From Bimuria novae-zelandiae CBS 107.79 (taxonomy: Eukaryota > Ascomycota > Dothideomycetes > Pleosporales > Didymosphaeriaceae), in assembly GCA_010015655.1 (NCBI GenBank), contig ML976669.1, positions 1 to 64,000 on the forward strand: 64,000 nucleotides of DNA, in the 5' to 3' direction. Each line of letters opens with the position of its first letter. Position 1 is the stretch's first letter. A model generated the notes under the pieces. That model worked only from the letters and a program-made list of their open reading frames with translations. It was not told the origin of the DNA and made no database searches. Below, in pieces: positions 55,958 to 64,000 of this stretch. The translations under genes and the position numbers were made by a program.

Positions 55958-56903
55958 CTAATACTCGAAATAGTGAAACACTAGCAAGCTTGCAAACTCG
56001 AACGCTCGCCTCAAGGCCGACGGACTGCACCATTTTTTGGTGTGTGGCATGCGGGAGGCCTGCCCACAATTGGACCGAAAAGGCACGATCTTTTTCTGTT
56101 TTGGAGGGAAGAAGCTTGTTTCAGGTGGTCGAAATCTCCGATTGGGTAAGATTTCTTGCATTCGGACCTACCCGATGCGATATCATTGGGAAGATGCTGT
56201 AGATATGTCCGGAAGTTCTCATCAAGTTGGTTGCTGCCATGCTTCAAGGTATTACGACACTTGCTTAATCTGGTATATGGTCAGGCGTAAGAAAAGTACC
56301 TTTGGTAGTTCCCCGTAGTCTGTGTAATACCGAAGCTGAATACATGCTCCATTCAATGTACCCTAGCAGCATCTCACCTGCTGGCAGTGCACTGCTGTCG
56401 ATTGGTCCTATGTGCAAAGTCTGGGACGCTCAATTGCATTGAACAATCTTCAAGGTTTACGTTGGTTCTTCGATTGAGCTTGAGCTGGTTACTAGATACG
56501 CTTCCATCAGGAATATGACTGGGGACCGCGTCAAACAGTCCAGAGCTGTACCACAACGGATAATATTTTTTCATGATTCACACCTAGTCCTCGGGCTTCC
56601 TGGCAACACTCATATCTTATACATTGGCCAGGTGCAATGAACTCCGACAGCCCCACACTGCCATACCAAGTACGCACCCAGAATAGAACAGCAGCACGAC
56701 AACGACCGCCAGAATTTGTATAAAGCACACGTCTTCAACCTCCCAATGTTTCTTCCATCATCCACATTTACTTCCACACTTTTCTTACCAACATTCCACA
56801 TTCAGTCCACTTTTATTTCACTACCAAGAGTAGCCTACTTCCACTCGAATCACTTCCTGCATTCCACTCACTTCAATCACTTTCCAATCCAAACGCTTTC
56901 AAT
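55958..56903. other. Intergenic; leader of the small secreted-protein gene at its right end
   Basis: No gene is supported in the first 750 bp. From about 56740 the plus strand becomes pyrimidine-rich (CTTCCATCATCCACATTTAC and similar), typical of a fungal core promoter and 5' leader for the gene at 56904. Confidence 0.5.
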
Positions 56904-57173
56904 ATGCAGCTCACCGCCATCATCGTCGCTTTCACCTTCGCTGCCAAGGCCACGGCCAGAGCAGGCTGCGGTATCCACGGCGGCCTCTGCCAGTAAGCAC
57001 TCCTCTGCCTACTCCTGTTGGAAACCATTACTGACTTCACCAGGCGCTCCGTCGGCTCTGTTGGCTTCACTGCTAAGGCGCGTGAGTGGCTTCGCACCCG
57101 TGTGGTCGAGGCTCCCAAGGAGGCCCGTGATTTTGAGGCTGTTGAAGCCATCGAGGTGCAGATACAGCCCTGA
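56904..57173 (+). CDS. Small secreted protein, 72 aa, function unknown
   Basis: Two exons (56904-56992, 57044-57173) join to 72 residues. The intron is 51 nt with a GTAAGC donor and CACCAG acceptor. The N-terminus is a signal peptide (MQLTAIIVAFTFAAKATA). The mature part is about 54 residues: GCGIHGGLCQ, then a charged, Arg/Glu-rich helix-prone stretch (AKAREWLRTRVVEAPKEARD) and an acidic end. Only two cysteines remain, close together. Intact start, splice sites, codon use and a pyrimidine-rich leader argue that it is real. It is the only gene in the 2.9-kb island between two AT-rich transposon blocks, a setting often seen for effector-like genes; no function is shown. Confidence 0.72.
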
Positions 57174-58735
57174 AAAGGTAAATATTCTGCTTCCAAACTT
57201 GGCACGATTTGAAGGCTCATTCTTCCGATTAGGAATCATCACGTCTGCAGGCGCGGGGACGAACATGTACTGGATACATGAGGGGATTGCCTGGTTTGGA
57301 GGATAGTGGTTTTGGTGGTAGTGTTTTCTAGATTCGGTTACGGCGGTGTAGATCGACCGCTTTGTTTGTGTATTCAATTGACCTGCTTATGAGGTGTGAA
57401 GAGGTTGCTCGCTTCAGTCGTGACTGTTGATTTTGCTGTCCATGATCTAAGCCGACATTCGAAGCATGTGTCGAAGGACTTCGCTGGACGTGACGCGTGA
57501 CCTTCTCCTTGGAAGTCCTCATGTTAACATGATGTTACGGACCTCAGGAACTGCCGGGCAGACCTCGGCTACCTTCATTAAGATAATTTCCGATAGCAAC
57601 ACAACTAAGTGTCCTTACTGCTCAAACGGATGGATCGAATCAATCGCTATGCCATTAGCATCCGTCGGCCCGATACTCCACTATGCACCGCCTCGGGGCC
57701 CACACTATAATTTTAAACTGTAGTGGAGCCTGGAGATCCACCGTCAGGCGGGGATACCTCCCATAACTTCCAGACAACGATCACCAACCCACTGTCATCT
57801 ACGAGATTTCCATCTTCAACACATTTTGATAATTCTTGTAGACACAACCCATGTTAGTCCGCACGATCCACATCGCCACCACCAACCTCGGCACGGTCGA
57901 CGTCGGCTACCGCCTCTCAAACAACACCATCGACGTATCAAAACACACTCTCTTTTGCATAAACATCATTTGAACGTGACGAGTGCGAGGCAGGTTAACG
58001 AGGCGTGTTGGTGATGGTGAAGGGACAGACATGCTTGATGGGAGGGAAGGGAAGGGAATCGTGGAAGCTATGCTCGAGTCGAATTGACTGTAAATGTAAC
58101 CTGGTAGGAAAGAAAGTCAGTGGGCAAGAATAGCCCACGCACACAATCATCCAAAGCGGGAGATGAAGGAAATGCACCCGCCTATTCGCATCTAAGAGCG
58201 GAACCTCCCAATGTTGTGACCATTGCTTCAGCAGGTCAACTTTTTCGATGGATCTCAGGTCCTGCGTGTTGACACACAGGACTGTAGGACTTTCACGATA
58301 GATGCGTAAACACGCAGCTCTTCTGTAAGCCCGAAATGCGTCAAAAATCTATATGATCTTTCCCGGAACCTCAGAACTTCCAGACATTTGAGCGTTAGCA
58401 CGCCACTCTTTCCAAAGTACCAAACTGCCTCTAGACGCTAGATCAACTTGATCGATCGATTTCGCTCCACACTCGCCGCGGACGCTTCCCTCACCGCACA
58501 AGAAAAAGCAACACCTCGATTATACCGATCAGCATAACGTAAAACATCCCTCTCATCACTCAACTAGATCGATATAGCCTGGATACTCCCCCCGTATACG
58601 CACATTCTACGACATCGACAACGTACCAGAATTTACCCACAACAGATCTCCGCACGATCGAGATCCAGGAGACCGGAACCTCGCTTGCATCCCGTATTAC
58701 ATACGCGATCGCCTAAGGCTGTATCTTCTTACACC
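57174..58735. other. Intergenic, no supported gene
   Basis: 1.5 kb of normal composition. Open frames at 57466-57723 and elsewhere lack recognisable features. From about 58735 composition turns AT-rich. Confidence 0.5.
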
Positions 58736-59276
58736 TAGATCTAGTACTAATTCTTAATACTTTTATTAGCTATTTAGTTACCTTCCTATACTAATTTATA
58801 CTAACTCTTATTAACTTTAACTACTTTTATATTATAAGTAACACTTTTAGCGCTATAATATGCTACTATGATATATTTATATATACTAATTTATTCAGGA
58901 AACCTATATCTATGCATATAAGACATATTTGTAGTAGCTATAAATTTGTTTTTAAAAAAAGCCTTATAATTGTTAGGATCTAACATAACAAAGGGCAAGA
59001 TACCGGCACTTTTAATATTTTTTAGCCTAAGCGTCCTAACTTAGCAGAGATTACGTAACACATGCTACGCATTCTAGGATTATTAAAAGCCCTAGAGGTA
59101 TCTTAGTGTATAGGATTATGGGACGATTAAAACTCTTAGAACTTGTAGAATTAGACGTATACATAAAAACTCGAGTATAGATCCTTATACTTATATTTAA
59201 CCTACTTATTAATCTATTATTTAGATTTAACTTAGACTCTTATTAATTTAATATTTGAGAAGCTTAATACTTAACA
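58736..59276. repeat. RIP-degraded AT-rich sequence
   Basis: AT-rich with stops in all frames. The piece GTTAGGATCTAACATAACA at about 58974 resembles the end of the LTR at 28003-28318 and may be an LTR remnant. No coding fragment is readable. Confidence 0.5.
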
Positions 59277-59626
59277 CCCTATTAATACGCGTAGGTAGGC
59301 TAATAAATAGATTAGGTTATTAAAGCGCTAGGTTAGGATTAGGTTAAAGTTATACTAACTATATTAGGTTAGGCCTAATGTTTAGTATATAAAGGATTTC
59401 GTAGGGTTATTAATAATTTAATTATTATAGTTATTTATAATAATAATAAGTCCTAGTAACGCTTACGTCTCTAATATTTTTATAAAAGAAGTTATACTTT
59501 TTTATCCTATATTAATCCTAAAATATTAGGTTAAGGTTAAGTTAGGATTAGGTTAGGGTTAGGTTCTTATGTAATATAAACTAACCCTAACCTATTTACT
59601 AGCCTACGCGTAGGCTACTAATACCC
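59277..59626. mobile_element. MITE-like element with telomere-like subterminal repeats
   Basis: Inverted ends resemble each other: left TATTAATACGCGTAGG and right (complement) TATTAGTAGCCTACGCGTAG, both followed inward by GGCTARTAAATAGRTTAGG. Further inward both sides have TTAGG/TTAGGG-like runs, for example GGATTAGGTTAGGGTTAGG near 59550. The telomere-like motif is part of the inverted structure, so it is more likely transposon sequence than an old telomere. The AT-rich core has no coding. Confidence 0.5.
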
Positions 59627-59779
59627 CTTTCCTCCTTATAGTACTCTTATCCAAGAACTAATCCCTAACTCTATAGAACTAGCTACCCTACAGGATTTAA
59701 TATTAATACAAATTTATTTTAGAATACTACTAGCAAGATCCCTATATATACTACCTTTTACTAATAATTACCCCTTATA

Positions 59780-60224
59780 TGTTACGAACTCAAGAAACCT
59801 GAATTATGGCACCACGATAAAGGGATAGAGGGAGGTGGATAAGGTTATACCACAGCTAGCCTGTAAGGACTCGCGGGGCTGCTTAGGTCAGTCAGGGTCA
59901 CGTGACCCCGATCCGACAGTAGCTCCGGATCAGAGTGATCCGCTAAGAAGTTCGGATCACTTAGGTATAGAGGAAGAAATAAACTAGTATATAGTATAAT
60001 AATTCTCCTATTATTATTTCTTTTTTTTATAGTTAACTTATATATCTTCTGCACGAGTACGTTTTCTATATAAACTAATAGTTATCTTATTTATTATAAA
60101 ATTAGATTATATAGCCACGCGCTAAGTTATCGCATTAACTTATACTACTAAATAATTTATAGAGTGCTACTTTAGTCTTACTATCCTAATCTGGATCGGA
60201 CCAGGGTGTAAGCGCCTTATAACA
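59780..60224 (+). repeat. Solo LTR related to the gypsy LTR
   Basis: 445 bp, TGTTACGAAC...CTTATAACA, flanked by TTATA (59775-59779, 60225-60229). The 3' 260 bp follow the LTR of 28805-51070 closely (CTAGTATATAGTATAATA, GAGTACGTT, GTGTAAGCGCCTTATAACA). The 5' 200 bp differ and contain a palindromic GGATCAGAGTGATCC region. It belongs to a related subfamily. Confidence 0.88.
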
Positions 60225-60229
60225 TTATA

Positions 60230-61094
60230 CTTATTCCTTTATACTTATATATAAATTTTTACTACAACTACATTATCGCCTATAATTATTATATATACTA
60301 TAGAGTAAATTTTATTTAAAGAGCTATTATTACTACAGTAAAGTATTTAAAATAAAATTAAAAAGTAGTAAAAAATTAATTAGTTTCAGGTTATATAAAA
60401 TAAGCTATTTTCTTTTATTAGGTACACTAAGTTATTAAGATAGTATTTTTATTAGCAAAATAAATATAATCTAACGCTAAGGGCCTATAAATCTTTTTGC
60501 TACAGTTACATCAATTCGACGTCCCACCTTGGGGGGCCGTCACGCGTCGATGTCGCGTGCCCATGGAAGCCTCAAGTGTCTAGCTAATTATTCTACCAAT
60601 CAAATGAAGCGCTACTAGCAAGCCACAAACTTGCGCGATAAATCGGTTGCTTGACGTGCTGGGGCGATTCAATTCGGGCTGCGTCGATCATCCACGGGGA
60701 GGGAGCGAACCAAGGTTGCCTTGCTATGCGGGGTAGATCTCTTGAGAGATTAGGTGCTGACTGGGTGTACGTAAGGTCCCGCGGAGGTGGGGTGGACGGA
60801 GGAATGGGTTTGAGGCGATATGGGGCTGCGGTCCTTGAACGCAGAAAAATTGGGTGGTTGCGTACACTAGCGTAAGATGAAGACCTGCAAAGAATCTGCT
60901 GGCCAGACAGTGAATTGAAGCGAAAATAATTCCGATAGAGTAATGCCACATGCTTGAGATGACGTAATATTAAAATAATTAGACACCGTAATTTGCTTTT
61001 GCACTCTGCGTACGGTCGTGAATTCGTATAATTTCGTAACTTCGTTCGACAACATGTGTTCCAAGTACGCCTGCAGACCTGCTCCTGGTGTAAC
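60230..61094. other. AT-rich tail then normal intergenic sequence
   Basis: AT-rich to about 60490, with no gene. From about 60500 composition is normal; an open frame on the minus strand (61183-60593) overlaps the BUB2 3' end in another frame and has no features of its own. This is the BUB2 3' flank. Confidence 0.5.
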
Positions 61095-62251
61095 TCATTT
61101 TGCGTGATTGACAATATCCTCGTACACATCTTCGGGTATTCTGCTAGTGAAGCCTGTAGCCAAGGGAATGATAGCTCCGGCATTCAGCGAAGGGAAGTTC
61201 CGCAGCAGTTGGTTCGGACTGCAAAAGAAAGTCAGCGCCGGAACAGTGAAAAAAGCAAATGAACTACCAACCTTGAGCTGTTCAGCAGCTCGTTTCTCAT
61301 CAATACGAGCTGAGCAACAATGCACAGGATGTTCAGATGCGGACCGTATGCGAATAAGAAGTCCCACAGCTTGAGAACTTCGGGAAGAGGCGATGTGCAC
61401 GCGCACATGGTCAGCACAGAGGCGAAGGCGTAGATCTTCGCTTCCATGTGAGAGTTCATCAGATGCGCGTACAACTTCTCGTCCACAACCTCCAGCACTT
61501 TGTCCACTAGAACCACCCCCTTGTGAACGCCTTCCATGGAGCCGCGTACGTAACCCGGGCACTCTTGCGTGATGAGCTTCTCAAAACCAGTGAAGGCCTC
61601 GACTTCGCTTCGTGCGGCATAAAGAAACGGACCACACAGCACGTTCATGCCCTGCACATAGCCAATCTGCTCTGCGTCGTTGGTGGTGGAGGCGTCTGTC
61701 CGTACGCTGGCGGCAAGCGAATGGCGCGACATGATGGCCGTGTCTGGACTGCCTCCAAACTCAGACAGGGTGGGTGGGGACTGCCAGCCGTTTACACGCG
61801 CTTCATGCGCATCGTTGAGTCGCCACGCGACGGCATTGAGAACACGCGTAATACTATTTTGCGTGACGCGCCGGCGGAAGAGAGGATCGCCCTGGAAGGT
61901 GCGGAAGGTGTCATTTTGGATTTTGGTGTGCGCGGGTGACGCGCCTTGTCGGACGAGGTCGAGGTAGACGTCGGTCTTCAGCGGGGGCGCATTGAGCAGT
62001 ATGAGCCATATGTACATGCGCAGCTCCGACTATGGCAACAGTCAGTGTCAATTACACGGTTGCGCATATTCGTGGTAGCGACCCCGCTTCGTCGTATTGA
62101 ACCAGCGGGGCACGAGAGGGAAGTGGGAACATACCATGCCCTCGCTGTTTGCGGGTATGCCTTCGGTCAGTATGGCAAAACGCAGCTCATTGAGGCCCTC
62201 GTCGACGCCCGAAGACGGGCCCTTGAGCAGGAGCACGTCGAGGTTAGGCAT
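61095..62251 (-). CDS. BUB2: Bub2/Cdc16-type TBC-domain GTPase-activating protein of the mitotic exit / septation checkpoint
   Basis: In yeasts Bub2 (Cdc16) acts with Byr4/Bfa1 as the GAP for the Tem1/Spg1 GTPase at spindle poles, delaying exit or septation until the spindle is placed. Three exons (62251-62135, 62029-61272, 61218-61095) join to 332 residues. Donors are GTATGT and GTTGGT, acceptors CCATAG and TTGCAG. The start MPNLDVLLLKGPSSGVDEGL precedes the TBC domain. Both catalytic fingers are visible: IQNDTFR (Arg near residue 82) and GYVQGMN (Gln near residue 165). Later marks are KLWDFLFAYGPHLNILCIVA and RNFPSLNAGAIIPLATGF. The length is normal for the family. The second donor was chosen because it alone gives NSSSPNQLLRNFP in phase. 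Confidence 0.88.
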
Positions 62252-63707
62252 GGTGCATTGAGTTTATTCGCGGTTGATTCAATTGTTGTTTGTATGGGGC
62301 GAGGACACGCTCGGGACGTCGCAAACGCTGCTCTTGCTTGGCATCGGCTCGTCGCTCGCGGCTACGACTTGACCATACATATGGAATGCGGTCCCGCGAC
62401 AGCTTTCTGGCATCCTGACTTCTCTTTGTGAGCCATGGCAGTCTTTCAAGCCGTCTCGCTTCGACTGAGCGATACACCGTCTCATCCACGGGGACATACT
62501 CGTCGCACGCACACTCAATAAGAGCTGGAATATCCATGGATGAGGGCGAAACACGTGCATCGGCAGCCTCCAGGCCTTTATGCGGACAACTATTCGCTGG
62601 CTACTGCACAAGGCCTGATACAGCGCACAGTAATCTGTCCCACGATAAACTGACAGCTCTTGTCGACAACTCAACCCCCACGGCAAGCATCATGCCGCGC
62701 AAGAGGCGTCTACTGCAGCTGGCCCAACACATTCACAAGCTCGATGCAAGCTATGCTAGTGCGGCCAGAGCTTGTCCACATCTTCGCCGTGGCCCACGAA
62801 ACATTGGTACCTGGCTTTTTTCTGGTTGGGTTCCTTTCAAACTCGCCTTTTTCCGCGGCGGTCTCGGGGGTTAGTACGTCACATGGCGCTGCCGATTTGT
62901 GGTCCATGGTTGATATTCGATGCAAACATTGCGAGCGGCGCATAGGCGAGCCCACTCTGGAGAAAACGACATCGTGGAGTTCAAGCACGCAATCGCCATC
63001 GTTCACGCTCCCATTGGCTGGTTCGCCGGGTCTGCTGTCCACTCTCGCAGTGCGGCCGCGCTAAGACTGCCGTTCCCGGTGCAGACCCTGTAGCTTCATC
63101 GATCCGAGCACACGGCGCAGACATCAGCGCCCACCGTCGTGCTTGTGTCTTACCGAACATCGCAGCGGGCCAGACGATTTCGTCACAGTGAAGTGCCCCT
63201 GCTAGACGCCTCGAGATGGATGACCCTCGCCCCTCCGTATTTTCTTCTGCTCCGAACGGGCCTCGTGCGCTACCAATAGAATTATAGGAGTGAGACTGCT
63301 ATTTGTTATTGCCATATCCCATTGTCTTTGGTCGGCCCGGCCTGTGACCGTCCGTTACCTACCTCGGCTGGCCCATTTGCTCATCCTCCCCGTCACGCAA
63401 TCCCACCTTCGTATCAGCCAATTCAGGCCAACGACCACGACAAGTAGGGCTTCGCGGCAGCTCTCCCGTGCGCACGCCCAGCCCTCGTTCAATTTGTGGC
63501 TTTTCAGGGTCCCAGAAAAGCAACGCCAGGGCCTTGGGTGCGCCGGCATTCATATAACCCAGCCGCCGGGTTCGTGTCTGGGGACTCTTGTCGAAGCTTG
63601 TGCATCTTATCTTCCTTGCGACAGAGCAATAAGCACGTCGTTCGGATTCCCGTTTTCCTTAGCTTTTCTTGTCCCAAGGCACCAGACTCTGGTCGCCCTT
63701 TCTTGCC
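62252..63707. other. Region without an assigned gene
   Basis: 1.45 kb of GC-rich sequence. Overlapping frames exist on both strands, for example 62428-62874 and 62660-63064 (+, with RCKHCERRIGEP, a CxxC) and 63042-62710 (-). None has a signal or family that I recognise, and introns could hide a gene here. The last 400 bp, with CCTTGCGACAG and pyrimidine-rich pieces, likely contains the promoter and leader of the sulfate permease. Confidence 0.45.
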
Positions 63708-63993
63708 ATGGCCTCCACGAGTACCAAGATCGGCCATGGGCTAGCCAAAGTCTTGGGTATTGACTTGCATTACCGCCATGAGACAGGGTCCGAGCAAGTA
63801 ACTCGCGGAGAGAGTGTCTTTTCCGTTGGCTCTGCGGATACCTACGTTGAACAAGAACCGACCGCATGGGACTGGCTTCGCGAAATCACACCCACCGGCA
63901 AAGACATCGCTCATTACTTCATCCATCTGTTCCCATTTTTGCACTGGATTACTCGCTATAACGTACAATGGCTTATTGGAGACTTGGTAGCTG
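63708..63993 (+). CDS. Sulfate permease (SulP/SLC26 family), first exon, cut by the window end
   Basis: ATG at 63708 opens MASTSTKIGHGLAKVLGIDL followed by RGESVFSVGSADTYVEQEPT, then ITPTGKDIAHYFIHLFPFLH and WITRYNVQWLIGDLVAG. This is the N-terminal cytosolic segment of fungal SulP sulfate permeases leading to the first transmembrane helices. A donor GTGAGT begins at 63994, so the visible exon encodes 95 residues and the 12-helix transporter and STAS domain would lie beyond the window. Such proteins import sulfate across the plasma membrane for assimilation. The reading frame is clean. Confidence 0.85.
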
Positions 63994-64000
63994 GTGAGTT

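Noticed and set aside
62244..63065. Minus- and plus-strand frames with a CxxC motif as a gene next to BUB2
   Set aside because: No family recognised, no consistent splice model found, and frames on both strands overlap; left as unassigned.
1..64000. CRISPR array, prokaryotic operons, rRNA genes
   Set aside because: The sequence is eukaryotic; I saw no spaced direct-repeat array and no rRNA-like stretch. No tRNA gene was spotted by eye, but a tRNA scan was not possible.

Overview
The window is nuclear DNA of a filamentous ascomycete. The signs are short introns (40-110 nt) with GTRNGT donors and CTAAY-like branch sites, fungal single-copy genes (PTA1, COA3, BUB2, a sulfate permease), Pogo/Tad/copia/gypsy transposons, and long AT-rich tracts in which old transposons carry the mark of repeat-induced point mutation (RIP): Gln and Trp codons turned into stops and TpA-rich sequence. 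A dothideomycete (Pleosporales-like) genome fits, but the species is not established.

Layout. 1-6390 is a gene-bearing segment: a minus-strand PTA1/symplekin gene, a divergent COA3 gene, and an eight-cysteine secreted protein. 6392-8735 is a decayed Pogo transposon with a solo copia LTR inside one terminal repeat. 8736-16480 holds a secreted LVIVD/choice-of-anchor B protein, a wrecked M28 aminopeptidase, a membrane-protein gene split by a solo LTR, and a non-autonomous hAT element. 16490-24627 is RIP-degraded: a copia relic, a well-preserved 615-bp SINE-like element, and a Pogo-type transposon. 24630-27990 is an island with a transcription-factor-like fragment, a wax-synthase-like acyltransferase pseudogene (solo LTR, MITE, nonsense codon) and a GPI-anchored-type protein. 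28003-55837 is a large transposon block. 55838-58735 carries a 72-residue secreted protein. 58735-60490 is a second AT-rich relic with a MITE and a solo gypsy-type LTR. 60490-64000 returns to ordinary genes: BUB2 and the start of a sulfate permease.

The central block is a five-level nest whose order can be read from target-site duplications. A gypsy element (28805-51070, TSD TCTTA) was entered by a Pogo transposon (33349-48548, TSD TA). That was entered at one and the same site by two elements with Tad-like ends (34241-46403 and 46417-47314; the 13-14 bp target occurs three times). The larger of these was entered by a copia element (35318-41439, TSD TGCTG), and the copia by the SINE-like element (about 35554-36161).

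The most unusual item is that SINE-like element. It has two nearly identical copies with different 12-16 bp TSDs and (TAC)n 3' tails. Each copy lies in sense orientation just upstream of the polypurine tract and 3' LTR of a different copia element. Its first ~100 nt can be drawn as a nested double pseudoknot with the strand order of HDV-like ribozymes. These points are read from sequence; the catalytic and targeting interpretations are inference.
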